Below the pieces are notes generated by a model. The model was not told the DNA's origin. It did not search any database and worked only from the letters and a program-made list of their open reading frames with translations. A stretch of 64,000 nucleotides of DNA from assembly GCF_028389875.1 (NCBI RefSeq), contig NC_084677.1, forward strand, positions 13,186,017 to 13,250,016, given 5' to 3'. This document shows positions 36,202-47,897 of this stretch, in pieces (the stretch's first letter is position 1; the number at the start of each line of letters is the position of its first letter). A program made the translations under genes and the position numbers. The DNA is from Rhea pennata (Eukaryota > Chordata > Aves > Rheiformes > Rheidae).

Positions 36202-36362
36202 ATGGCGGCGGCGATTATGGCGGCGGCGGCGGAGCAGGACGCCTCGAAAGGCGGCGGCAGGAACCGCGGCGGCGTGCAGCGCGTCGAGGGCAAGCTGCGC
36301 GCCAGCGTGGAGAAGGGCGACTACTACGAAGCGCACCAGATGTACCGGACGCTCTTCTTCAG
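36202..36362 (+). CDS. GET4: GET4 exon 1
   Basis: 161 coding bases, leaving in phase 2 at AG/GTGGGG. It encodes an alanine-rich start ([12 protein letters not shown]) and then [20 protein letters not shown]. It lies within the CpG island and is far richer in GC than the other exons. Confidence 0.96.
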
Positions 36363-39300
36363 GTGGGGCCCGGCCGCCGCGCCGCGCCGCCCCTCCCCCG
36401 CCCGGCCTTTCCAGAGCCTTCCCACGCACTCTACCCTGCTGCCTGGCCGCTGCGCCTACGCCCGCTCCCCATTGGCCGCTGCTACTGCCTATCTTTATCC
36501 CTCGCTCCCTCATTGGGCCACCGGGGGGCGGGGCGGGGCGGGTGCGCGCAGCGCAGCGCAGCGCGAGCGGTGTCAGCCGCCGGGGGCCAGGCCCGGCCGG
36601 GGGCAGCGGCGCGGCCCTGGGGCTGCCGGGCCCGGCGCGGCGCGGCCGCCGCCTCGCTCCCTCCCGCTCTCCCTCCCGCTCTCCCTCCCGCTCTCCCTCC
36701 CGCTCTCCCTCAGCTGCCGCTGGGCGGCTTCTGAGAGGGGCTGGCTGGCGGGTTCCGTGTGGGTTCAGCCGTGTTGTTTTTATTTTCTTTCTTTCTTTTT
36801 TTTCTTTTAAATACGTCCCTGACTCCCGGGACGTTCATTAATCGAGCGGAATTCTTAAAATTTTTTCGTTTGAGACTCTCTTTTAAATTAATTCCAACTT
36901 CTCTGGGAAGCACCTGCTGTTTCAGCTTTATCCGTTGGGCTTGTTTATTGCTCAGTGGAGAAACAGAGCTGCTTTGTGACATGGTAGCAACCTTCTGGCA
37001 TCACTTGTAGGTTTGGACAGCTCTCAGAATTGCAAACACCACCAGCTCCGTAGGATTTTATTAGAATAAATTCTGCTTGGTGAAATACTTGCCTATGTGG
37101 TAGTGACTAAGTAGAGCAGGCCTGGGTGCTTATTCGAGGATATTACTAGTGCTTCTTAGGTCATCGGAAGCTTATTCTTACATTTTTCACAAAAGCTTTT
37201 AATGGTTTTTCACATTCTCTGCAACTTGTTTTGGATATCTTTTGTCAAAGTTCAGACCCTTGCTTTCAGGGATGCAGAATGAGGTATCTTTTCTAGGGCC
37301 CTGCACTGTTGGTCTCAATTTTGCTTACCGAAAAAGGCTACTTGTGAGAGAAAACAAATTGGAAAATCAAGCCAGGTGTTTGGGGCCAGTCACCTGTGTA
37401 TATTCTACTTCTGCCAGCAGTGTATGTTGTGCAGCCTGTATATACTAAGCACCGCCAAATTAAAGCAGTGGTTTTCTGTGGTAGCCTTCTGATGGGATTA
37501 GTGAGGGCACCATCCAAGTCTCAAAACTTAATTTGTATTTGAGAGTAAATCTAAATTTAAAACCAAGTAGGGCCTGTTCTATAGTGAGGATTATGTGATG
37601 TGATTGCTGCAAACACAGAAGGTGATTTGACTCAGCAGATCACTTCTCATCCAAAGTTCTATTTGTATATATATATACAAATACAAATACAAAGTTCTAT
37701 TTTGTATATATAAGTATTAACTTATATATACAAAAATATGTGTTTTTATGCATTTATGATATCTAAATGTATTAACTTACATATATGTATACTTTACTTA
37801 AGCCTTACTGAATTAACATGGAAGAGGAGTTCCTATCTTTTTTATTTTAAACATGGGAAAAAGAAGATGCTCAGTTAAACGAAAAGATGACAGATTCATA
37901 ACTAGGCAGATGATTTCCCTCTAGGCAAAAAGGTATAATGAGATTGTGAAACTTGTTTGGATAGTGACTGAGGCCAAGGAGTCGTGGTTAGTCTTGTCTC
38001 TCCCTTCTAAAGTGTAGTTGAATGTAAACAATTTTCCAGAGATATTAAATTTCATAGATTGAGATGACCTCAGCTGCAGAACTCTGATCGGGATACCCAG
38101 TGCTTACTGCTGTAAAACAAAACAGGCCTGTAAAATATTAGCCTGTTCTGTCATGATGCATGTGTTAAACTTGGAATCCTGACTCAGAGTTTCGAAAGTC
38201 ATAAACTGAGAAGTGTTACAAGCTGGAGAAGGGGAGGGAGGAGAAATGGAGGAGGAGGAAAGATTAGCATGAGCCTGCCTCCTGCAAAGTTCTTATCCCT
38301 CCCTGTGATTTCCATGTAAGGAGGAAAACTGCTGTTCCTGACTGACCCCATGCAGTGAGTCCTGTTTTTCCTCTTAATATAAATACCTGAGCCAAGTGTT
38401 GTTAGAGTGTGTGCCGACTATGTTCAACCCTTCTCTGTTTATGATTTGGCTATTTAGTCATACTTCCAAGTTTAACACTGCTGTTGTAGTTGAATTGGCT
38501 TCTGTTTTCCTGATGTTTGTGGGCAGTCTTTCTGGTATTAATAATCTGTGCCAGGATTATAGTTACGAACAAGTTGTTCTCTGGTTTTCGGTTAGATTGA
38601 TGTGGTGAATATTTATTTCTATTAAAAATCCCTTTTTATTAAAAAGTATTTTTTTAAGAAAACTTTTAAATGTATCTTTATTTTTATTATAAAACTGTTT
38701 GTAGCATCTTTAAGTATCCACTGTGATAGTTGCCAGATTAGGAGCTCTCACCAAATAGCATTTTTAGTCCACTGGAAATGAATTTTAGAAGTGAGATTCA
38801 CAAAGAGATTCAGAATCAAAAGCCTAGAAGCAAATCCAGAAACAAGATCAAGTGTAAAAATGCGGGATCTGCTGGTCTGTCTGATTAATGCCCATAGCAT
38901 TTACTGTGGTGATTGCAAACTTGTTGAGGATACTTATTTTAAAAAATCCCTATGCTCTCCAGTATTACAATACTACTAATTTGGATAAAAGACTTCGGGA
39001 TTTTTGAGAGGAGTGTCTCTCCTCCTTTGCTCATTATCTGATCTGATTTTGCTGGTAAGACTTGTCCCTGGGAACATTGCCCCATGACAGCAATTTTGTG
39101 TGCAGCACAAAGGGCTTTTGGGATCCACCAGTTGTTTGTTTTGCCCCCAGTTATGTGGCCCCTCTTACCCCTACAGTCCCATCCCTTGACGACTTTGCTC
39201 CGAGAAATAGCTCTCTGTCACCATGTCAGGACGTCTGTGCCTCACATCTGCTCTAGCGAGGGGTCTTACTGCTGCAGGAGCAGAGATGCTGAGCAGCAGT

Positions 39301-42300
39301 GCTGCTCTGACAGGGTGTAACAGGAGGGGGAGAAGCAGGCGCGTGACAGGACAAGGTGTTGTCGAGGACGAAATGAAAATTGCTAAAGCAGTGTGGTAGA
39401 ATTGGTGTTGTAGGATTTTGAGATGAGCAAATTGCCTGTCATTATTAACTGATCAGAAAATGCTCTTTTTGAGACAAGGTTAAGAGAAATGGAAATTGGA
39501 AACTGTGTCTGCTCCCACTTCTTAAATGTTTTTATAGGAAATACTGTATTTCTAATCTAGAAATGTGACTATCCAAGCCTATTAGTTAGTGATAGTGATG
39601 GTGTGCAGGAGGCTGCAGTCACAGTATGGTGCTAAGAGGCTCCTGTTCTGTAGATAACTATTGGGAGCAAAGTTTTTCCTCCTTCATTTCTTAGTTAACT
39701 CTTAAGCATCGAAGGTAGGTACTGGAGCACCTGTATTTTGAAGCATTACATTTGAAAGACCAGATCTGTTTTATGAATTGGTGACCACTTAGACTCTGTA
39801 AAGTGTTGCGCTGTAGATCTTGCCGGCTCCTCTTGTCTTACTAAAGACCATCAGAGATGAGCTATTTTGGTTCAGTAAGGGGCTGATAGTTGACTTTTGT
39901 CATCTTATCTGGTAGGCAAATGTAGTGGTCAGAGACTTAAAAGAATAAAAAGAGGACATCGGTGGTAAAAGAGCTGGCCCCAGTGTGGTTCCTTCATTGG
40001 AGAGAGTTGTTACATATTGGTATATTGCTATAAACACATATAATTATAAGTGATGCAGCAGAACTTGTTAAGAGATCTTGATTGGTTGGCGTAACTGGAC
40101 TGTGAGCATTGCTGTGTGTAGGAGCTGTCCAAGGTGTAAGGTTAAGCTGTTTCCCCATGACTAATTTAGTTTTAGTAAAAAACTCTAATATGACAGTCTG
40201 AGTGGTGTAGTTTTATACGTTGACATCTTCTGTTCTGGCAAACTGTTGGAATAATTTACCTTTCTTTGTTTCTGCGCAAATTGGATTTGAAGCTCTCAGA
40301 TTTCATTCGTATGTATTAGCTTGTATTCCATCTAGTCACAAGCAGAAAACTGAAACCTGCAAATGGTTTCAGTTCAAGGAACGTCATTATTGAAACTAAC
40401 TTGATTTTAAATAAATACTTTATAGCCTTCATTTTAAATCTTAGTAGTCTTTAATCACTTGAGATGCAAATGATTTTGAGCATGCACAACTTGCTGCCTA
40501 GTGGTCATTTTTATCAAGGACTTGACCTGGCTTTGCTATTGATTTCAGGTATATGTCACAAGGAAAACATGCGGAAGCAAGAGAGCTAATGTATTCAGGG
40601 GCATTGCTGTTCTTCAGTCATAACCAGGTAAGTCACTGTTCCTGTATGTGTGGTTTTGGGATAGTTGTTGTTCAAAAAGTTTAAGAGGTGAATGGTAAAT
40701 TCTCAGTGGTATATGTTTGGAGGGATTGCTCTGTAAGACCTGTTGAATCTTTCCACATGAAGTATTTTGCTAAATTGGAAAATAATGAAGAAATGTTTGT
40801 GTATGTCCAAACAATAGTCTTAGTCACATTTGTTTTTGCTTTCCTGGAGGCTTCTCCTTTGATACCACCGAATTACAATTACTTTTTATAAGGGAGGATT
40901 GAGGCTTAGTGATGTTGTGCCTTGTGTGTACTGCTGATAAGTATAATTTGCTTCTGGCCAAATTCTGCTTGAGAAACAAAACTTTTATTTAATGATATCT
41001 TCATCACTACCAATATATATCTGTTTTGTAGCAAAATAGTGCTGCTGATCTGTCCATGCTGGTTTTGGAGTCTTTGGAGAAATCAGATGCAAAAGTAACA
41101 GATGACCTTTTAGGTGAGGTGACCTTTGCACTTGCTTTGCTGGAATTTAAGATGCATTTTTACTTCAAAATACTTGTGTTGTTGTAAAGTCTTGAAACCT
41201 GATTTGTGTGTGTACTGTGGTCTCCCACGTGACTAACATAATGATAGAATAGAACTGGGGGCAAAATTATTGGAGAATAATGGATTCCTGGTAACCAACA
41301 GTATTCTGAGCACAGGGGCATGTTTAGACCAAACATTGCTGTTCTGAGGCATTGTTTTTTTCCTCAGTAGAGGAGTGAACGTGTGGTCCACACAGCCAGT
41401 GGCATCTCCAGGGCTTTGGTGGCTGGCAGTTTCCCATCCCAGAAATGCAGTGGTGTGTGCAATATTTGTGAATCAGCCCTTCACAAAGAAATTTTACCTG
41501 TTAGACTGTCAGATTCAGAAAACAGTTCAGGAAGACCTCCTTAAGAGCTGCCTGGCCAGATTACTGCTGCAGCATGGGTGAACCAGTGTTGTTAGCAACC
41601 TATGTACTGGGAGCAGAAGGCTGGGACAGTGGCATACTTTGTTTACTTAGATTGTCTCTAATATTTTGCATCCCATCTAGTGAGTTGTGATGGTCCTTTC
41701 CCGAGCTATGGGCTTCTATTCCTCACGGCTTCCTTATGAATGCCAAGCAGTCCCATAGCCTGAAATCTTTCCTCCTCCTTCTGACTGTGTGATGCTCTGG
41801 GATATTCTGCCCCAAACTATTCGATGGGGAGCTGTTGCCTTGCCGAATACAAGACAGCTTTTGGCTGTGGAGTACTGCTGACTGAGAGATGCAAGATTGA
41901 TTTGGAATATGAGAAGTGGCTCATATTCATAGGCACTGCTTTTTAAGATATCTTGTGAAGCCTAATAAGGGAGCTTAAATATATTATAGCACTGTATCTT
42001 AAATGTCTTATCTTAAAGATGTGCTACAGGCAGGAGGTCATACTATTGCTGTTAATGTTAAATATTTGTGAATATTATTGCTTCCAGAAAACTTGGCTAA
42101 ATTGTTTAGTTTAATGGATCCAAATTCTCCTGAAAGAGTGGCTTTTGTATCCAGAGCACTGAAATGGTCTAGTGGGGGATCAGGAAAACTTGGTCATCCA
42201 AAACTACACCAGTTACTAGCAATTACCTTGTGGAAAGGTAAGAAAAATTACCTGGATTTTTTTTTTTTTTTTTTTTTTTGATAATGCTGAAAATAAGATA

Positions 42301-45300
42301 TTTTAAGAGAGTTACTTTGGAAATAATTTAAGGAAGCTAAGACAGAAATGAATGACTTATTTCTGCTGTTACCTGATATTTTGTAATAACTTCAGCTTTA
42401 CATTACTAACAAAACAAAATACACACCTCCAACTCTGTATTGGTGCAAAACCCCAAATGCAGCTGCTGAAAACCTCTCTATAAAAGCAAGGTCTAGCCTT
42501 TAGACATTCAAGTAGCTTGTAAGGTATCATTAGGAAGAAAACTATTGGAGAGTAAGCTGTTCTATTTTTTATTTTGTTTCCTTTTTAAATCCTGGTTAAA
42601 CCTGTAAAAGACAGAAATACATCACCTAGACTGAAATATGTCACCTAGCATCTGAAACAGTCTTTGGGTCTCGAATTAGATACTTATGAGACATTGACCA
42701 ACAGACTTACTTCAGACATTTCAGAATGAATGCTGATGCATTTGATTTATTTGGGATTTTATCACTGCTGTAATGGGATGTAAGATGGGCTAAAATGAGC
42801 TAAATTATTTTAATTGTGGATGATGGTCTTTTAATATGTTAATGCTCAAAACATACAAAGGTGAGTGAGAACAGTTGAATAAATGCTCTCTCTTTTGAGG
42901 TTTCTCATGAATTAATAGTAGTGCAAGGTTCATCTAAGTTTTTCAAGAGCTGTAAAGCAGTGATCAGGGTTTCATATTATAATCTTGACCCAGTGTCAAC
43001 AGTCCAACTCATTGCTTCTTTCTGTGTCGTATGCAATCCCATAACTGTTCTCATGTGATTTAGTTTAGCTTTTGGTGGCTGCTACCAGCCAAAAAGGGAA
43101 AATTTTGTACATATCATTAAAGTTTGAAACTGAGACCTGACTCAGATAAGGAAACTGTTGCATTTTGAAAGTAAAAATCTACATTTTCTGACTGACTGCT
43201 TACTCTCCTTTTGAAGAACAAAATGCTTATGTTTGCTTAGTGTTTTGTTTTCAACAGCTTCATCAGAAGTGGCTCAGATTTTTAAAACAAAAGCTTCTAG
43301 ATTCCAAAAATTAGGAGCTTTCCAGTTTTGGTTTGTCATTACTGTGGGTTTGCATGACACTTTGCCTCAAATTAAGTTCTAACAAACCATTTGCATTTTT
43401 TACGCCTTTTATTCCTACATAATTGCCGTTCTATTCAGCATATGGAAGTAATTTTAATTTTGATAGCAAGAATGGGCTAAGCTAAAAATAGGAATTACTT
43501 ACCTTCTCTGCACTTAGAAAGAAGGATGCTGAAGGTGCTATTTGATTTCTTGGTGCACATGCTTAAATATGGAACTTTTTGGTTCCTCTCCTATGTGCTG
43601 ATGATAGCACTTTAAATGCCAGGATGCTGTTGAACAAAATGATATGACCATTGCAAGGTAGCTCTTTGTTCTGGTAGCCTTGTTCTTTGATGGCATTGAA
43701 TGAAATGTTTATTAATAGTAGCGATTCAAATATATTTAGAGTAATATATTTATTATGTACCTTTATAAGCTGTTTGTAACTTGCAAAAGAAAAGGGACTC
43801 TGTCTTTCTGCTAGTCATGTTCTTCATATACTGTATGTTTAGCTCTTGCTCTTTTTCTGGCTGTAATGTACAAGCCTAGCAAATGTGTTTTTTAAGTATG
43901 TTGAACTGATTTTTTAAAAGCCATTTTCTTTTTCCTTTTATAGAGCAAAACTATAGTGAATCTCGGTATCACTTCTTGCACTCCACAGATGGCGAAGGAT
44001 GTGCAAATATGCTAGTAGAATACTCTTCATCCAGAGGATATCGCAGTGAGGTGGACATGTTTGTAGCACAGGCGGTCCTACAGTAGGTGTTAAAATTTTG
44101 TTTGACTGTTTTACTGGGATGTCAATGTATTTGAGGCCCACCTAATTTAATCAAGATAACTGTAGGTTAACTGCCCATAATTTTCAAAAGAAATTGTGAA
44201 ACTGGCCAAAGTTCCCAAATCTAAATTTGTGTGATAGCAACAAGAGCAGACTGTCTCAGAACTAGTGTGTTGAATTGGTCAGATTTAAAAAAAAGTATTA
44301 AAGTTGAAAAGTGAAATCATCTTAATTGCTTAAAGAGTGAATATAATTTGTGTGACCCTGAAAGCATCATTCTTTTGTTTTTATTAACACTGACTTGCAA
44401 CTGGTTAGGATTTGCCTAGATGACCTTACCGAGACTGGGGTTAGGTGGACTTTGTATTTGCATTTATCCTAGTACTTACTGTCAACCCTGTGGTCTTAAG
44501 AGTCAGTTACTCTTCAGTTACCCTGTATGAACAGCAGCGTGATAGTGCTTTTTCTATCAGACTTGCTGTTGGCTTTCACTTGCTTTAAGCATTTATTTTG
44601 TAGGAGGTGGGAATACAAGTTATTACGTGCATTTGCAGAGCCCAGGTACAATTAAGGTTAACAGAGCCAATTTTACTGTATTTAATCATTGATGGCTTTC
44701 TTCAGTCAGGGAAAGCAGCTTATGGAGGAGTCTGAGGAGGAGGTGGAGACAGGGCTGTGCAGCAGGGAATCAGGGAGTGTTGGGGGAGAGGGAAGAGGTG
44801 AGAGCAAGCTTGTCTCTCTTTTGGCAGCAGTGAGCTGTCACATTAGTCCTGTTTCCCATAGTTGGTTAATCTGGACTGCAGTTATTCTTGAGAGGTAGAA
44901 AATCTTTTACAGGTGACCAGCATATGCAGGACTGATGGGGCTCGCTCTTAAACAATTCTGTGGGGCTTTGTTTTTTTTTTTGTTTTTTTTTTTTTTTTTG
45001 GGGGGGGGGGGAGGGGGGAAGAGGAGGCAGAAATTCTGGTGAGAGCTTATGGGTATGGGATTATTTTCTCTAGTATTTATACAGAAATGCTACTACATCC
45101 TTTACTGGCCTGTATCTCAAATACCATGCTAAATCCTCTTTCATTAGATCATAAACTGTGATGTAAAGCACTCTAATTGCTTGCTCAGCAGTAAGGTGAA
45201 AGAGTCCCTGCATGTAAGAGAGTTTGGCTTTGGAGGCCAACTTGTGACCAAAAATGAGATTGCTCGTGGCAGTCTTCCCAGTACTTGCTGATAGCATTTG

Positions 45301-47897
45301 TCCCAGTTAAAGTCTGTGTTAGGCCTGTGGACTTACAAAGATTACCGAGTTAAATTAACTGGATCTGAACAAAGATTTGACCAGTGTGGGAAACTGATCT
45401 GTTAACTGCTGACAAATCACTCCAGAAGCCAAGGCATAGTTTTTTTTGTGAGACTTTTAGATTTGTGTATCAAAGCCATTAGTGCTCCTGATGCCATGTT
45501 ATTTTGAGATGACAATAAGAGAATGACAGGGTCATTAGACACACACAGATGCATAGTGAAAGGAGATGTATTTGGGAGTGGATGGGGCAAGGTGAGAAAC
45601 TTCTGACTAGGTTTTTATCTCAGTGTGGTAAACTATGGATCAGTAAAGGTAATGTCTCATTTAATTTGAATCATGTGGTAGCCAGTCTTTCCACACTTTT
45701 AATTGATGCCCTCTTTCAGTGACCTTCCTGTAGACAATTTGCTATTAATATTTAATAGTTAATGTCAATTCCTCCTCAACCCGCTTATACCACAAGCTAG
45801 TTACACAGGGATTTTTATATCCTCAGTTAATTTCCAAACAGTTGCCAAAGATGTGCATCTTTAGTTTGAGCCTGAGAAGGCTTCTATGCACAAATGAAGT
45901 AGAGATTGTTGAACATTTCTTTCTGCCTGTAAAATTTCTTCTCTATATTTTAACTTTTTCTGTTCTGCTTCCCTTTACAGATTTCTCTGCTTAAAAAATA
46001 AGACCAGCGCATCAGTTGTTTTTACGACATATACACAGAAACATCCGTCAATAGAAAAGGGTCCGCCCTTTGTTCAACCACTACTAAACTTCATTTGGTT
46101 TCTGTTATTGGCAGTTGATGGGTACAGTTTGATCCTTTTCTTTGTTCTTGGTTACCTTTTTATCTGTTACTGAGATTACATTTTATGTTGTTTCCTTTCA
46201 GAGGAAAACTAACAGTATTTACAGTATTGTGTGAACAGTATCAACCTTCACTGAAAAGAGATCCCATGTATAATGAGGTGAGTTACTAGTAGTTGTGAAC
46301 AGAATATAACGTACAGAATTAGTTAAATAAAAGGTGATTGTCTCCTATTTTGTAACTTTGCAAACCTGGCAGGTTATAGTTGACAGAGTCTGCCACAGCC
46401 ACCAAAGTGTACTGGCTTTTAGGGTTTCTTCTAAGCAGTTAGATACTGATGGATACTTTATACTGTGTATGTGGAAGAGTACCTTTTAGGAGCAGGATGG
46501 CAGTTCATAAATATAGCACATGCAGCACTTTCTAATTTTCCTTGACATGTTTCAAAAGCAGGGATTTGAATACAGCTTGTAGAGAGAGGTCAGTGCCCCA
46601 GCTTGTGTGGTTTGGTTTGATTGCTGTCGAGAGGATTTCCACCTGATGAAGTAGTTGACATCATTCTCCATCTTGTGTCATTTCAGTACCTAGATAGAAT
46701 AGGACAGCTTTTCTTTGGAGTTCCACCCAAGCAGACATCGTCCTATGGAGGATTACTAGGTAAGCTTTATGTATGTCGACTAGTGTTTAAAGATAGCACC
46801 AGTCTTTCCAAATGTTGGCTTACATAAAACAGATGTGCCAAAACCAGGTTATATTTGTTCTAACAAGCATACTGTATTTTTTTTCCATGGCCTGTAGAAA
46901 GTCACTACTGTAGAATACAAGATGAATTGGTTGCATATGAAATTAAAGAGACAGAGCTAGTAGACTTTTTGAGCAAGGAAGAAACATGTAAAATACTCTT
47001 AAAATTCATTTTGACATTACAGTATAACTTGTAACTGGAGAGCAAAACCTTATTTGTGTTAAAATTAAATTTGCTCTGATTTCAGTGGCTGCTTTTCCTA
47101 AAGTAAAATACAGAACTTTAGCAGAGATCTAACTGGTGTTGATGCAAAATGAATGCTCTCGAAACTTTGAAATTAATACTGCCTTTTTACAAGAAAGGAA
47201 AAGACATAGAGAAATTCAGCCCTTGTTTCTTGGCTTTTTGAATAAAATGAGACAAGAAGAGATTGAACTGGATTACTTTCGTAAAAAAGTCTAATTTTTT
47301 TCCTTGAGAACTAAGCTCTTCCTTTAGTAAGCTGACTTGAAGCTTTACCTGTAAATTTTGATGAAAAACATGAGCATCACAGATTTCATATGCAAATAAC
47401 AGCTTTTAGAAATTCAGGCATCTTTAAATTGAGCAAAACAAGCGGCTGCATAAATGCTTTTGAGTTTCAGGTGAATTCTTTATAGTGTGATGCACAGCAA
47501 TGTTACTGTTTGAGAGTTTCATGATCGGAGGTGTCTTTTCATTTATTATTTTCCTCCTCAGGATGCAACTATGTTTGGGTGTTTCTTCCAGTGTACTCTT
47601 AGAAAAGGAACAGTATCAGAATACAGCTTCCCATATCAATAGATTCCTAGTTGAAACAGGTGTGGGAATCACTTTTACTGCAACAAAAGTTTTTTGATTA
47701 GTCTTTATTGAAATGTGCACCCTAGCAGGCAGGTAGGAAAGTAGTTGTTAAAGATTATGAGATGAGAATCTAAAACTGGCAAATCTGACTGTCCTGTATT
47801 TAATGTAGGAAATCTTTTAAACAGTCTGATGGGAACTGGAGAAGACGATGACACAGAGGATGGTCAGGAAGATAGCAGTCCTATCGAACTTGACTGA
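36202..47897 (+). CDS. GET4: GET4, guided entry of tail-anchored proteins factor 4 (9 exons)
   Basis: GET4 (TRC35) is the cytosolic alpha-helical-repeat subunit that joins UBL4A (GET5) to BAG6 and docks the GET3/TRC40 ATPase, so that tail-anchored membrane proteins are handed on for insertion into the ER; the same complex serves protein quality control. Nine exons join in frame into 990 bases, 329 residues, against 327 in human as I recall. Near-identical blocks include [60 protein letters not shown] and [18 protein letters not shown]. The C-terminus is an acidic tail ending SPIELD, like human. The first ATG (36202) has a poor context (T at -3); the ATG at codon 6 (36217) has A at -3 and G at +4. 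The frame is open upstream without an ATG, so the start rests on homology. Splice sites were chosen by eye. Confidence 0.96.
36471..36542 (+). promoter_or_regulatory. GET4: paired inverted CCAAT boxes plus GC box in GET4 intron 1
   Basis: ATTGG occurs at 36471-36475 and 36512-36516, 41 bases apart. A GGGGCGGGGCGGGG block follows directly at about 36525-36541. NF-Y plus Sp1 spacing of this kind is typical of TATA-less promoters, suggesting a second start site just inside intron 1. Confidence 0.4.
36656..36710. repeat. 12-base tandem repeat (CTCCCGCTCTCC)
   Basis: About four and a half head-to-tail copies of a pyrimidine-only (on the + strand) 12-mer in GET4 intron 1, near the end of the CpG island. 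Being homopurine/homopyrimidine, it could form triplex (H-DNA) structures. Confidence 0.9.
37661..37682. repeat. 22-base perfect AT palindrome
   Basis: ATTTGTATAT...ATATACAAAT is self-complementary over 22 bases. It is preceded by AAAGTTCT, which recurs just before the next palindrome. Confidence 0.85.
37700..37735. repeat. 16-base inverted repeat with 4-base loop
   Basis: The arms TTTTGTATATATAAGT and ACTTATATATACAAAA flank ATTA and form a perfect 16-bp stem. The stem follows a second copy of the AAAGTTCTAT lead-in of the neighbouring palindrome. Confidence 0.85.
40549..40627 (+). CDS. GET4: GET4 exon 2
   Basis: A 79-base exon, phase 2 to 0, [20 protein letters not shown] and on. It agrees with human [20 protein letters not shown]. 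The acceptor is GATTTCAG and the donor CAG/GTAAGT. Confidence 0.97.
41032..41113 (+). CDS. GET4: GET4 exon 3
   Basis: An 82-base exon, phase 0 to 1, [20 protein letters not shown] and on. It is part of the helical repeat that contacts GET3. Confidence 0.97.
42088..42237 (+). CDS. GET4: GET4 exon 4
   Basis: A 150-base, phase 1/1 exon with [20 protein letters not shown] and [20 protein letters not shown]. It is almost invariant against human. A T23 run (42259-42281) lies just after the donor. Confidence 0.97.
43944..44082 (+). CDS. GET4: GET4 exon 5
   Basis: A 139-base exon, phase 1 to 2, [20 protein letters not shown] and on, ending [10 protein letters not shown]. The donor is CA/GTAGGT. Confidence 0.97.
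44969..45020. repeat. T-run to G-run junction
   Basis: About 30 bases of T with one G interruption switch directly to more than ten G, then a G/A mix, in GET4 intron 5. It is low-complexity sequence prone to assembly error. Confidence 0.85.
45981..46121 (+). CDS. GET4: GET4 exon 6
   Basis: A 141-base, phase 2/2 exon, [20 protein letters not shown] and [20 protein letters not shown]. The acceptor is CCTTTACAG. Confidence 0.97.
46202..46277 (+). CDS. GET4: GET4 exon 7
   Basis: A 76-base exon, phase 2 to 0, [20 protein letters not shown] and PMYNE. It is separated from exon 6 by only an 80-base intron. Confidence 0.97.
46687..46759 (+). CDS. GET4: GET4 exon 8
   Basis: A 73-base exon, phase 0 to 1, [20 protein letters not shown] and GGLL. 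It is identical to human over this block. Confidence 0.97.
46898..46987 (+). other. GET4: candidate 90-base cassette exon of GET4
   Basis: A T-rich tract ending CCTGTAG precedes 90 bases that are open in the phase required (1/1) and are followed by GTAAAA. The predicted 30-residue insert begins [17 protein letters not shown]. No counterpart is known to me in other GET4 proteins. It may be a decoy, an alternative exon or chance; see findings. Confidence 0.25.
47809..47897 (+). CDS. GET4: GET4 exon 9 (last coding exon)
   Basis: 89 bases to the TGA, phase 1 in. It reads [20 protein letters not shown] and SSPIELD. It is an acidic disordered tail as in human, two residues different in length overall. 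Confidence 0.97.

Larger units (their letters stand above)
35850..36770 (+). promoter_or_regulatory. GET4: CpG-island promoter of GET4
   Basis: A CpG-dense island spans the 5' flank, exon 1 and the start of intron 1. It is TATA-less. It contains a TCACGTGA E-box at 36035-36042, GC boxes, and further promoter-type elements inside intron 1. This is a typical housekeeping promoter. Confidence 0.8.
36363..40548 (+). other. GET4: GET4 intron 1
   Basis: A 4.2-kb intron. Its first 400 bases are CpG island with two ATTGG boxes, GC boxes and a 12-base tandem repeat. Further in are two AT palindromes (37661-37682 and 37700-37735) and an A/G-rich tract at about 38225-38262. A stop-free patch around 39062-39320 has no homology I recognise. 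Confidence 0.65.
40628..47808 (+). other. GET4: GET4 introns 2 to 8
   Basis: The introns are 40628-41031, 41114-42087, 42238-43943, 44083-45980, 46122-46201, 46278-46686 and 46760-47808. They are AT-rich, with homopolymers (T23 at 42259-42281; a T/G run at about 44969-45020). GC-richer patches at about 41330-41650 and 44690-44900 match nothing I recognise and may be decayed repeats. Confidence 0.6.

Noticed and set aside
36542-36841. Open frames in the GET4 CpG island, other than exon 1
   Set aside because: High GC removes stop codons. The peptides are Ala/Arg/Pro-rich repeats with no homology and extend through the intron.
39062-39320. GC-richer open patch in GET4 intron 1 considered as a CR1 LINE remnant
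   Set aside because: I could not find the CR1 3' terminal octamer repeats or recognisable reverse-transcriptase motifs; a repeat-library search would be needed.
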